Source: Rhizophagus clarus (lineage: Eukaryota > Glomeromycota > Glomeromycetes > Glomerales > Glomeraceae). From it: a stretch of 64,000 nt of DNA. Under the pieces are notes generated by a model, which searched no databases, was not told the origin of the DNA, and was given only the letters and a program-made list of their open reading frames with translations. A program made the translations under genes and the position numbers. Below, one piece after another: positions 51,276 to 62,719 of the stretch. Each line of letters opens with the position of its first letter. The stretch's first letter is position 1. The stretch covers positions 372,001 to 436,000 of the forward strand of contig BLAL01000037.1 in the NCBI GenBank assembly GCA_015698045.1, given 5' to 3'.

Positions 51276-52005
51276 AAGGAGGAGAAAAATAACTAAAAAC
51301 TATTAGGTTTCAAATTAATTTAATATTTTTATTCATTTTTTTTAATTATATCAAGTATCGTCTAATTCAAATATATTATACAGTAAAGTGTATTATTTAA
51401 TAGTGATAATAAAAATGAGATTTTTTTTTTCTAATTAAAGGAATTAAAGGAGTTTAAAATTTTTCTTATGATAGATAAATTACTATTTTGAGATTTTAAT
51501 ATTATCAAACATAGGTGTTCTTTCTCGTTCTTTTTTTTTCAATTCGAAAAATAGTTGATGGTAAAATAAATTTATGTGACAACTGAGTTTATTTAATTCT
51601 AGTAGAGAAAAATACTTGATAACTTCATATATTATGATAATTGATTTTGAATTTGTCTTTTCATGCGAATGAACGATACATGCATTACGAATAAAATTTT
51701 CTTTGAAAGTTTCAGCTATAATTTCTTTTTTATAATATGTATATTTTTTTTTTAAAAAAAAAAAGGTAATTGTTCAAATAAGTTTATTCAATTATTATTA
51801 AATATAATGAAATTTCTTAAACAACGTTGCCCATTTTTTTTCTTCAGAAATTTTATTTTTACAATTGATAAGTTTAAAATAAGACTAAATTAGTAAAGGT
51901 CGTACGAATAAACGTATGATTCGTGTAACTTCCCGTAATATAAACTCCGTTTCAGGTTATATTTGTTTAACGAATTCACTTTTTGAAAATTGATAGAAAT
52001 TTATC
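51276..52005. other. ELMO-kinase spacer upstream of kinase F
   Basis: A diverged version of the spacer at 41349-42123. It retains CGTAATATAAACTCCGTTTC just before the kinase start. The upstream ATG frame is interrupted by a stop here, supporting the start at 52006. Confidence 0.5.
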
Positions 52006-54349
52006 ATGGCTTCCATCCGAGAAGATATGGTTTTTGCTGCATGGCATAGAGCAGTTGCATTAACAGATTATAATATTCAAGATACCTTAGATAAACAATT
52101 TAAATTTAGACGACAAACTATTCTTGCTGACAAATCTCTTACAAAAGATGAAAAATCATATGCAATAAAATTAATAAATGAAGATTTTGATTTTTATAAA
52201 ATTCTTGGAAATGAAGGAACAAAAAGAATTTGTGAAAATTGTCATGATGAATGTTTAGCTACATTATACTGTGAACATTGTGTTCGGAATTATTTAAAAT
52301 CAAATTTTCCAAGTTGGACATCTGGAAATAGTGATATTGATAATTTAATTCAACAATGTCAAATGGAAACACTTTCTCCAGATAAAATAGTAGAATGGAT
52401 TCCATATAATAAATTACAAAATATTGAATATTTAACTAAAGGTGGATTCTCTGAAATTTATGAAGCATATTGGATTGATGGATTCTATGATGAATGGGAT
52501 TCAAAAGAAAAACAATTAAAAAGATATGGAGGGCATGATGTAGTACTCAAAAAGCTGGAAAATGTTGAAAATGCTAATAGAAGTTGGTTTGACGAGGTAC
52601 TGTATAATTAAAAGTAAAATTAAAGGGTATTAATTAAAATAATTTAATATAAAGTTTTTTAATTTTGCAGAGTAAATTTCATTTGAGTATAAGTAACAAA
52701 TATGGCGATATTGTTCAATGTTATGGTTTAACAAAAAACCCACTAGATGGAAATTACATGCTTGTGATATATAAATTGGATTATAATTTAAAAGAATACT
52801 TATATCATAACAACAATAAACTAACATGGGAAAGAAGAATTCAAATTACTAAGGATATAGTGAATGCTGTATCTGGAATTCATTCTGAAAATGCAATTCA
52901 TAGAGATTTGCATTCTGGAAATATATTATACAATAATGTAAATATTCGTATAAGTGATCTTGGATTTTGTGGACCAGCTGATAAACCATTAAGTAGTATA
53001 TATGGAAATCTTCCATATATTGCACCCGAAGTTATTTCTGGAAAAGGGACATCTTTTGCATCAGATGTTTATAGTATTGGTATGCTCATGTGGGAAATTT
53101 TATCTGGACAACCACCTTTTATTAATTTTGAAAATGATTATGAACTTGCACTAAGAATAATAAATGGAATGAGACCAAAAATAGTACCAGGAACTCCTTT
53201 AGAATATAAAAAATTAATGGAACAATGTTGGGATGCGGATCCAACAAAAAGACCCGATATTAATACTCTTGATGATGAAATACATAAAATTAATAGATTG
53301 AATTATCAAAATGAATCAAATAGACATAAAAGGAATAAAAGTATTGTTAAAAAATTACTTGGAAAAATTGGATTGTCTAAATCAAAAGCAAGCACTATTA
53401 CAAAAACAAATGAAGCAGATGTTTTCGAAACTTACGATACTCGTACAAGCAGGTTATTTACAAGTAAAGTTTATCAATTTAAAAATCTTCCTGAACCAAA
53501 AAATGCAACCGAAGGTATAATTATATATTTCACACAAAAACGTATATTTTACATATTATTAATATTATTGTTTAAATAACCATTCTTATATAAATTTATA
53601 GAAGAACAAGAAGGTATATCTATATATATGATACGTATAAATTTTATTAATTTCTTTATAATTGAAGTATTATTAACTACTAATAATTAATTTTAAAGCA
53701 TTTCATAGTAAACCTTATGGCTTTAGCATTCCTTATAATAGTAAATGTTAATTAAATATTTTTAAATAATAAAGGAATATTAAACTTATTCGTTTTTGTT
53801 TTTAGTTGAAGATTTTGATAATAAAAATGATAATAATACGTCAAAATCAAGTAATATATTAAAAGGTAAATAATTATTGAATTTCAAGGCTTTAAATTTT
53901 TATATAATATATTAACGACCCTTTTAATAATTAGATGATAGTAAAAAATTATCAAAAGTATTTGAGAATATGAAAATAAACTCAATTGATGGTAAGCAAA
54001 ATCATAATTTAACAAATTACGATTATATTAACAATGATGTTTTTATAGACAATCAAAATGATTATAAAGGACAACAAGTAAAAAAACATAATATTGACGA
54101 TATTAACGGTACAATTTATGAGTTTTATTTATAAATAATGATCGTTTAAATTAATTTTTAATTTCATTTTATTTTTTATTTTTAAATTAGACGATGAAAT
54201 GTATAATAATTCAAATTTCCATTCGGAAGAACAAGATGAATTTGAAATTCCTAATGGTAATTACAATCTAGTAAATAAATTTGTTTTTAAATTTATTATA
54301 GGCTTTTTATAACAACCATTTTTTTTATTTAAGTACAGATGGATTTTAA
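52006..54349 (+). CDS. TKL-like protein kinase F with Cys-rich N-terminus, 9 exons, intact
   Basis: The exons are 52006-52596, 52671-53514, 53602-53613, 53699-53740, 53806-53865, 53935-53991, 54049-54108, 54191-54256 and 54339-54349, giving 580 residues. It begins MASIREDMVFAAWHRAVAL. It has the putative zinc motif, KGGFSEIYEAYW, VVLKK, HRDLHSGN, DLG and YIAPE, and the basic linker KSIVKKLLGKIGLSKSK. The first intron (52597-52670) has diverged from the other copies, but the exon boundary is the same. Tail exon 7 is 12 bases shorter than in copy E yet stays in phase. All family catalytic motifs are present, so it should be active even though its ELMO neighbour is dead. Confidence 0.87.
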
Positions 54350-54799
54350 ACCATTTATAATTATATGATCATATTTATATTTATTATTTATATATTGATT
54401 TTTATTTAGAATTATTTAAACACTAAGAATAGAGTAGCGATTAGCAAATTTAATTTAAATAATTCATTTGTTAACATTTTAAAATAAATCATATTATGTA
54501 TATTGGTTAATTATTTGTGGTTTAGCGAGCAATGCTTTCTTGAAACCGAAATTAAAGTTGTTCAAATTCATAAAAGTCTTAGAAAATACTAAACTACTAC
54601 AATAACAATTAAATGAATTAAATGAATTAAATGTAATAAGGTCATACATGCCTCATTGTTATTTTATAAAAAACTAAATCACTTTTTAACTAAATTAAAT
54701 AAAGCAAATTATATCATTGTTCTTCATTATTCGACAGGTGGAAGTTTTGATAATTAGATAAATATAAATGAAAATTATAAATATTTTGATCGGAAGAAA
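54350..54799. other. Spacer after kinase F
   Basis: The first half is a diverged version of the 3' segment shared by other kinases (CACTAAGAATAGAGTAGCGA at 54421). No gene. Confidence 0.45.
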
Positions 54800-55440
54800 A
54801 GAAGATGCGAGCTTTGTATAATATCACAAGTGATCCTTAAAGAACTTCGTGAAAATATGATGATTCAATGATTCATCGTGATTTTCGTGCAGGAAATATA
54901 TTATTTACAAAAGATATGAGTAAAATATATAATTCAGTATGGGATGGTGTGACGAAGTTGATGATGTAGATAAAACACAAATTTATGGAGTTTTTCCTTA
55001 TGCGGCTCCTGAAGTACTAAGAAGAAAACCTTATACTCAAACAGTAGATATCTATAGCTTTGGTATGATTATGTATTCGTAGCTACTGGCAGACAACCTT
55101 TTGACAATTGTACGCATAATCATCATTTAGCATTAGATATTTGCAGGGGAATAAGACCTGAAATAAACGATATAGAGATACCAAAAAGTTATATTGACTT
55201 AATGAAAAAGTGTTGGAGTTCAAATTAAGATAATAGATCAAATAAACTGAATTATATAATTTTACTTTTGGTATATCATCATTAATAATTCAAGAAATTG
55301 AAAAAACAGAAAACTATAGGAATTTACAACTTTCTTCTTTAAAAGGAAGGCAGGCAAATAAATACTCACCCTCAAGCTATTTATATATCTGGATCACTTA
55401 ATCCTTTTATAGAAAGAAGATCTTCTAAAATATGATTATA
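54800..55440 (+). pseudogene. Kinase pseudogene G, different subfamily
   Basis: The reading is RALYNIT, then MIHRDFRAGNILF with HRDFRAGN instead of HRDLHSGN, then YGVFPYAAPEVLRRKPYTQT and VDIYSFGMIM, then ATGRQPFDN, DICRGIRPEI and LMKKCW. Frames change several times: in the activation segment near 54950, at FGMIMY (55070) and after KKCWSSN (55225, stop). The C-terminal part reads QANIHPQAIY in another frame. It lacks the N-lobe. It is not a copy of kinases A-F, but of a second common fungal kinase subfamily. Confidence 0.75.
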
Positions 55441-57514
55441 ATTCTGAATGTTTAGATAGTGTAATTACTACTGATCTATAAATGAACGTGGTTCCTTATC
55501 GTTGGAACTATTTAAAATGTAGCTGCATCCTATATATAATGAGTTTGATAGAGCTTCTCTAATTTATATTTTAAGTATTAAAAAATTACTATAATTGTTT
55601 ATCTTTAAAGTTTAAACATAACTAGTTATGAGTATAAACATTTGCAATTTTTGTCTAACACTGAAATACAATATAACAATATAACATTATTTTATTACAT
55701 AACATATTTTTGTTAATTCATGATTTATATTGATGTTTAAACATGAAATTATGTAGCTATAGTATACTATAGTATAACACTCCCCAAGACCAACAGACAA
55801 TAGCCTCGAAGTCAATGTTACATACCTCGCGTTATTTGTTTCTATACTCGTACCGTTTGTCAATAGAAAGAATAAAAAGTAAAAAAAGTCAAATAGTCTT
55901 CCATAACGCTCCAGATTATATAAGACAAAGGAGTCAAATTATATTAGAATTTAGACTGGTTACAGCGATCCAAGAGACCTAAGAAACAAAAAATTCATTT
56001 TTTTTGTAGTGCTGTTTATGATGAAAACTAGAATTCATATAGAGAAGTTAACCCGACAGTAATTTCTAACTTATTATCCCATTTTGAGAATGTTTAGACG
56101 TAGTTGATAATGAAATATGATTTTTAATATTTCGCAGAAAATTTCTAATGTATTTTAAAATATTATTGAAAAGTAACTGTAATAGAAATAATTATTTAAA
56201 CTTAAGGAATGTTCACATCACGTAACATAAGATAAATTATTTACTTGGCAAGTTTTGATTTATCTTCAGGAACATTATCTATCGTGAACGATTTGCTTTA
56301 TTTCGCGTTATAGTCTTTTTTGCAAGCAAATATAATACTAAAATCATGTGTAGTGAGTTTTCTTTTCGAAATTTTAACAAAAAAAAAATATTATTTCATA
56401 GAAAAAAAAGAAATTCGAATATACAGTAATTTGTCGGATGACCTGGATCCGGCTCCGCCGACGTTGAACTCCATAAGATTTACGGGCTCAAATTACAATC
56501 ATAACAATAGTTTTGTTGAATACAAGTCACAATGATAATACAATCGTAACCCGGAATAAAACAAACAATTGTTTTCTCTCTTTAAAATTTCAAAAGAAAA
56601 AACAAAATAAATAAATAAATAATGATATAATGAAAAAAAATATGGAATTTTAATTAATAAATGAATATCTTGTTAATATCAGAAATTAAGTTTTTAATGA
56701 TCATACCGACTACTAAAAATTTCTTTTGTGCAATTTGATATTGTTAATAGAGAAACAAATAGCGACCATTCTTTGTCATGCATAATCTTTTTTTCCCAAT
56801 ATCAACCGTATTTTTTTTTTTTAAATGGTGGCGCAATTTGTGAAATTTTTCACAACATATAGATTATAATTCATTAAAATTGGCGCATACGATTGATTAA
56901 ATATCATGTGATGAGGAAATTTGTTACAAAGTGAGTTCGTTATATCTAGGGTCGATTACACACAGTCTCTGACATTATATTCAGTTTTATTCCCACTCGA
57001 TGATACAATCAATTAAACAATCTGGTGACGTAAGAATTATTGTTTCTAGAACAGACTAGAAGTACTGTTCGTGGTTCATGCCAAAAGTACTATACTGTAT
57101 TATGCTAGAAAGTTCCATATATGTAATTTTGATAATTTAGCCTATAATATGTCAAAATCATTTTATTATAAACCTTAAGTAAGCTAATTAGTATATTATT
57201 AGAAAATTTGAGCTAACATTAAATTTAAAATAAGTGTCAAATTTTTAATATATCAATAACTAACCTTTACCTGTAATGGAAACTAATGTTTATTTAAAGC
57301 ATCATTACCTTTCATCCTGCTTTATATTACGCTAATAGAATGATTTTTAAGTTTTTGATTACAATAATTAATTTTAAATTTCGTCAATATTATTCATATC
57401 ATCTTTTACGTTAAATTTTAAAATTTTAAAATTTTATTAAACCAATGATAATAATAAATAATTCATAGTGAAATAAGTATGATATAAAAAATACACTATT
57501 ATATCGAGTCTTTC
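55441..57514. other. Decayed intergenic region
   Basis: No supported gene. Two less AT-rich patches stand out: 55770-55990 (AACACTCCCCAAGACCAACA) and 56420-56500 (GACCTGGATCCGGCTCCGCC then GACGTTG). A related string GGTTCCGCTGACGTT occurs at 60371-60385, so the second may be a dispersed repeat. Confidence 0.4.
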
Positions 57515-57785
57515 CAACTAGGACCATCGTATATTAAAAGTGTCTTTAACTTGTTTAACAAATTCATCATCAATCAGGAAATCTAAGGCGGTTAATGCGC
57601 TTCCATTTTGAAACAATTAATGTAGTTTCATGTGCAGATTCAGTTTTAGCATCATATGTGAAACCACTTGTATGATTTGGGAGGTTTTATATCATATAAA
57701 GAATAGATACCAGGAACTATATGAGTCACGTTTCTCTGATCAGTTGAACTTAAGTCCATATCAGTTTCTTCTATTCTTGGCTTAA
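57515..57785 (-). pseudogene. Broken gene of unknown family
   Basis: Three frames on the minus strand read as consecutive protein-like pieces. The first has RNVTHIVPGIYSLYDIKPPK, the second GFTYDAKTESAHETTLIV, and the third NGSALTALDFLIDDEFVKQV. Single-base shifts near 57670 and 57610 would separate them. No family was recognised. No intact copy is in the window. Confidence 0.45.
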
Positions 57786-59114
57786 ATCTATTTAAATTTT
57801 TTTAGATGCTCCTCATGTCTTTCACCCACCTTTATTGACAATTTTATGGTTTAAAGAAAACAACTTACTAGAACTACGAAGACTGCATTATACAAAAATC
57901 AAAAATTCAATTAAAAGAAATTTGCGAGAATGTGAATGCAAATTTTTTTCCTAGTCATAAACTCACAGTGTATATAAAGCATATACTTTATTAATTGCAG
58001 AAGTTGCTAATTTTTTTGAATAGAAATGATAATAAAAGTTTTCTTTCAATTTGAAAATAATGAAAAAAAAGGGTAAGATCATTTATTTATAGTTTATGTC
58101 ATGTTTTCTAATTACTATTAAGAGAGAATGTTAGAGATCCGAATACAAAAAATTTATTAGCTAGGGGTATTTTTATTCCTCTTTAAAAGAAATGAAGCAT
58201 TGATTAACCTCCAACCTAATTTTTTCATTTATCTCAAAGCAAAGCGATCATAATATAATCAAGTTATAACAATAAGTAATTATTTAGTACTTCGTATAGT
58301 TCTACTTTAACTCAAATTCCGTTTTCATGCATTAAATATATAGTCAAGCATCGAAGCTATGTTTTAGTAAAGTAGTTTTAAATGATACCTTATTTTATGA
58401 AAGATATAACAAAGGAATTTTTGTTGTATAATATTAAGGCCGAAGATTATCATGATGAAATACGTAATCGGAATTTACAAATATGTTAGTGATGTGAATA
58501 TTACTAACTATAGGTGTTCCCAAGATTAGCAATTACTAAAATTCCTATATCTTATGTATTATGAATATATTCTTACTGCGTTATATCAGATTACATCTAA
58601 AAGAGACTTTTATAGTATTCATATTATATAATGTGGAATGACCCATGAATAACTATGACTTCGTATAATGATTTTTGATGATAAAACATTATTAGAATAT
58701 GGAAACTTTCTACTATATCACCATCTCCTTGTATGAAACGTAATGTTTTTACAATTATTATCCAATAGATTGAAGGAAATTACTTGAAAATAACAAAATA
58801 AAAGGGAAAATAAAAGGAAAATGGAGCCGATTACAGTACCTGGTTAATAATTGTCTTTATCCCAATACCTCTTAACCGTATATCCTAATTTATAGGTATT
58901 GATTGATGCTGGTTACCATTTTTATCCTTCATTTTAATTTATTTTTCATCACAAGTCATAATGACATAATAGTTCAATATAAATAAAAGTCAAGAAAATT
59001 TGATAATTTCACTTCAAAATTTCTCACGTTTTCTCTTAAAACTTCTCATAAAATTTCTAACGTTTTCTCTTAAAAAAAAAACAACTTCATTTAACTTCAA
59101 AACATCTTTTCATT
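57786..59114. other. Intergenic region upstream of the DUF2283-like gene
   Basis: AT-rich and without supported genes. Repeated TTTCTCACGTTTTCTCTTAA-type strings at 59018-59075 lie just upstream of the next gene and may be in its leader. Confidence 0.35.
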
Positions 59115-59810
59115 ATGTTTGAATTATTTGAATTATTTGAACTAGTCTTATTATTAATCTCAAAAATTATTTTTAATGTTCGTTGGCCTCTTGAAATATT
59201 GAATCCTAGGAAAATTACACAATGGTATGTTCGTTATCAGTTATCAACATCTCTATATTAAATATATATTTGTAATATTTAATATATAATATTTTCCCCT
59301 TATCATTAAAGGCCAGAAATAGGTTACGATTATTTTGACGATACAGATAATATGGAAGTCAGACTTATAGAAGGGTCTTGCGTGGAGGATAGTGTTGAAG
59401 CTAATAACAGCATTATTGTATTTTATGACATAAAAGGCAAAATAATCTCATTTGAATTGTTTGGAGTAACAGAATTATTATTAGATTTTAAACCATCATT
59501 TGTGCTTAATCCCGTTTATCATGAAGATTCGGATATCTTGACGATTAACTTTGTTAAACTTATTCCACACGTGGTTAAATTTCAAAAAACCGAGTTGAAG
59601 GATATTGAAGTGGGGTTGGGAAATACAGGAAAAATTGTTAGTATATTATTTCGTAATGCTTTTAATAATTTAGCGAAACCGTTGACAGAAAAAGAGAAGG
59701 TGATTATAAACATAAAGATGAAGGAGGAAAGGGAAAGATTGGATAAACTGTTAATGCAGAAGTTGTGCTGTGAATGCAAGTGCAGAATGACTAATCAGAA
59801 AAAAAATTGA
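59115..59810 (+). CDS. Two-module DUF2283-like protein, 2 exons
   Basis: Joining 59115-59224 and 59312-59810 gives 202 residues. A hydrophobic start (MFELFELFELVLLLISKIIF) may be an anchor or buried helix. Then comes YDYFDDTDNMEVRLIEG with NNSIIVFYDIKGKIISFELF, which fits the short beta-rich DUF2283 pattern: Y-D-x-x-D-x-hydrophobic, then a D-x-x-G-hydrophobic strand. A second, similar module follows: VYHEDSDILTINFVKLIP with IEVGLGNTGKIVSILFRN. The C-terminus is charged and ends with a Cys cluster (CCECKC). DUF2283 is known mainly from bacterial proteins of unknown function. The start is supported by joining to the second exon without a stop. A broken relative lies at 62720. Confidence 0.65.
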
Positions 59811-60009
59811 TAAAAATATACAGTATGAGCTTGCTTTGAAAATTGATATTGTAAGGTAATATTTAACATAGAGATGGAGGAGAAATGAGAAGTCAGAAAA
59901 AATATCGATAAATTTATTTATGTATATTAAGTAATAAATAAAAAAATGCATAATTTTTACTGCGTTTGTGGTCTGTCATAATCATTAAGTTATCTGAATT
60001 TACTATTGA

Positions 60010-60400
60010 GATTATTACTCCTTTCTTTTGTCACTTTTAAGATTGCTATTACGTCATACATCTAATACTATTAGTATTACATCTTCGATAGGAGCTAAGT
60101 CATTGGCTTATTCTTCCCAAAACTACTCCCGGTCCAAAAAAAAATATCCATTTAAAACCTACAATCCTGTACAAAGAAGAAAGATGCAAGACATTGATCC
60201 GTTATCTATTAATGGATGGACAAGTAGTATTATATATATATATATATGAGTCCCGTATTGGCATTAGGAGCAATAATGCTATTCAAGATGCAAAAGGTCT
60301 TTCTCAAGCATTACTTAATTATTCTTCAGAAAATATTATTTATTATATTATAAAACTGAAATGTTAGAATGCGGTTCCGCTGACGTTCTAAGGTCTAGAT
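60010..60400 (+). pseudogene. Fragment resembling a mitochondrial protein N-terminus
   Basis: The frame from 60028 (no ATG; TTG at this position) reads SLLRLLLRHTSNTISITSSI then KSLAYSSQNYSRSKKKYPFK and QDIDPLSINGWTSS. It is rich in Arg and Ser at the start and low in acidic residues, like a mitochondrial presequence. A TATATA repeat and a stop at 60247-60249 interrupt it; a further protein-like piece (IRSNNAIQDAKGLSQALLN) lies at about 60260-60320 in another frame. The source gene was not recognised. Confidence 0.4.
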
Positions 60401-60691
60401 CTATCTCATTTAAACAAATTTCTCAAGTTAGGTATATTGTTAGAAATATTTTTATGAGGATTATAAATATTATCGTAAGTTTCTTTGACTATAATTTACT
60501 TATTAGAAAGAACTATTTATTTATTATATAGTCTTATATTTATTTTTAGCTTTTTCATGATAAAGTATTTATCTATGTAACTAAAAATATTGTTTGAAAA
60601 TGGTGATGTTTAGATTACCCTGTATAAATAATTTTGAATTGTGTGACCTCCTGATCTAACCTGTTTTTTGTTAGCTTTGGTCTTGGGGTGG

Positions 60692-60745
60692 TAGCTTAGT
60701 CGGAAGGTTCCGTGTTGCCATGGAAAATTTGATCGGACGATTTGA
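60692..60745 (+). repeat. Possible tRNA-derived SINE head
   Basis: GGTGGTAGCTTAGTCGGAAG contains an A-box-like TAGCTTAGTCGG. About 35 bases later ATTTGATCGGA is a weak B-box match. No tRNA cloverleaf forms, so a tRNA gene is unlikely. It might be the 5' part of a decayed SINE. Confidence 0.3.
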
Positions 60746-60984
60746 TCAGCAGACTAATGTACAAAAAAAATTTTAGCCGATGTTTGCTACTACACTATCT
60801 TTAGTAATTATAGCTGTAGATCACTTAACGAAATTTAATTGCTTTCGGTAATTAGCATTTGGCAAATACTAATAAGTGTAATAAATGATGTTAGTAATAA
60901 TAATAATAATTCACGAGAAATTTCTTTTCTTTTTTGTAATAGATGGATTTTTTTTCAATGTTAAAGCAGATCCTTTTTTGACGG

Positions 60985-61445
60985 AAATCTAAGAATGAAA
61001 TGAGGAGAGAAGAATGAGATGGAAGGGGTAGTTACGAACAAAATGAAGGGGAAGAATGAGATAGAAGGGGGAATTAAGAACAAAATGAAGGAGGAGTTAA
61101 GAATGGAATGAGGGGGGGGGGGAAGAATGAAATGAAAGGGGGAAGTGGAAAGAAGTAAAAACAAGTTGAAAGAGAAAGCAATAAATAAAGTGAAAGGGAG
61201 AGGAAGAATAAAATGAAAGGTAAGTGATGAAGAAAAAGAGGTGAGAGAGGAAGTGAAGAATGAAATAGCGGGAAGTGATGATCATAATATAAGGGAAGAG
61301 AGTAAACAAAATGGAGGGAAATTAACAAACAAAGTGGAAGGCAAAACAAGGTGATGGAATAGAAATACAGTAAAGTGAGAATAAATAACAAAATAAAAAA
61401 TAAAGTTAGTTGTAGAATAAGGAGTAGAAAGCAAACCAAAAAAAA
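60985..61445 (+). repeat. Polypurine tract, degenerate GAATGAAATGAAAGGGGGAA repeats
   Basis: About 460 bases of almost pure purine on the plus strand, built from loosely repeated units around AGAATGAAATGAAAGGG, with a G run near 61112-61121. The opposite strand gives long frames rich in Phe, Pro, Ser and Leu, which are by-products of the composition. Such tracts can form triplex DNA and mutate by slippage. Confidence 0.7.
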
Positions 61446-62394
61446 ACATACCTTCGCAGCAAAACTGAAAGAATAAAGACACAAACTTCTCAAAATTTAA
61501 ATCCTGATTGGCTACTGCTAGTATGGTACTATATATACAATACAGTATACAAAAAGTATAACGAATAAGTGAATTAAAGTTTTCTTTTTTTTTCTTAAAT
61601 AAATGTTAGATAATGCTTTTTTTTAATTAGATGATTTTTTTAACATTTGTTTCAACGATTAAAAGCATCGACCAAAAACAAGAATTCATGTGGTTGTCTA
61701 CGGTCTAACTTTACTTGAAGAAAGAACAGGACTTAAAGAAATCAATTATTATATTAAGTAACTTCAAGATGATACGACTAATAGAGAACCCGACTAAATA
61801 AACAACATGGTGATGATGTGGATGAAATACATTAGGTATAAAGAGCTATATTGTCATTCAGAGAAATACTTCACAATACATTGCCGTAATACTTCGGTAT
61901 ACTACGATAAATAACTATACTGTATATGATTGTATACTTGTTTATAATTTGCTTTAATATTTTTACGTACAATAATAACTAATAGGTTAATTCGCACTTC
62001 ACTCCCGATCAGCTACTTTTATCCGATAGGAGACAAATTGAGAGGATTTAATCATTATTACTAAGTGTGAACTGATATACCAGGGATGGGAATTAACACA
62101 ATCCTTTCGATTATAAACGCACAATATTATACCATGGTTTCTATTCAAATCCGAATCTAAAAAATGTATAATTATAATATATGAATACGGTGTTAAAAAA
62201 AATGAAATAAAGATTTATTTTCTTAAATTATAAGACAAGGGAAAACAAGAAGAGTCTCTACTTTTGAAACGTAATTTCTATCCCATTACTTCATTACATC
62301 GATTTGCTTTTCCTGCAAAATCAAGAACCCATTTTCACTATCCGTTAAATGATTTCGTAAAAAAAATAATGATCTAACTCTTTGTACTTGTCAT
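61446..62394. other. Intergenic region
   Basis: No supported gene. AT-rich with short open frames only. Confidence 0.35.
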
Positions 62395-62600
62395 TCCTTG
62401 TTTTTAAGCGCCTTTTCCTGTTTCAATGATTTGACCTCTGCTCCAATAATTTAATTTTTTTCTTCCAATGAGTTTATTTTCACGTTATATTCTTGTATTA
62501 AAGCAGCGTTTTCTTGTTCTAACTATTGGATTTTCTCTTTCAAATGAACATTATATTCTTGTTTTAAAGTAGCATTTTCTTGTGTCAAGTTTGTGTTTTC
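62395..62600 (-). pseudogene. Coiled-coil protein relic
   Basis: On the minus strand the reading is LTQENATLKQEYNVHLKEKI, then LEQENAALIQEYNVKINSLE, then VKSLKQEKALKNK, with stops after the first and second pieces. The first two pieces are near-repeats of one another and show heptad spacing of Leu and Ile. It is part of a dead gene for a repeated coiled coil. The parent was not recognised. Confidence 0.5.
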
Positions 62601-62719
62601 TTAAAAAAAAAAAAATATCAATAATATGAACCAATCAAAAGTAAACAATTAAAACATTATTCTGATTATAAAAAAAAAAAAAAAATATTTACTGATTATG
62701 ACTCTACGTCTAAATTTAT

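Noticed and set aside
60692..60765. A tRNA gene
   Set aside because: No acceptor stem or anticodon arm pairs, and the B-box is poor.
60961..61493. Four overlapping minus-strand frames of 66-139 residues rich in Phe, Pro, Leu and Ser
   Set aside because: They are by-products of the polypurine tract. No domain, splice pattern or conserved copy supports them.
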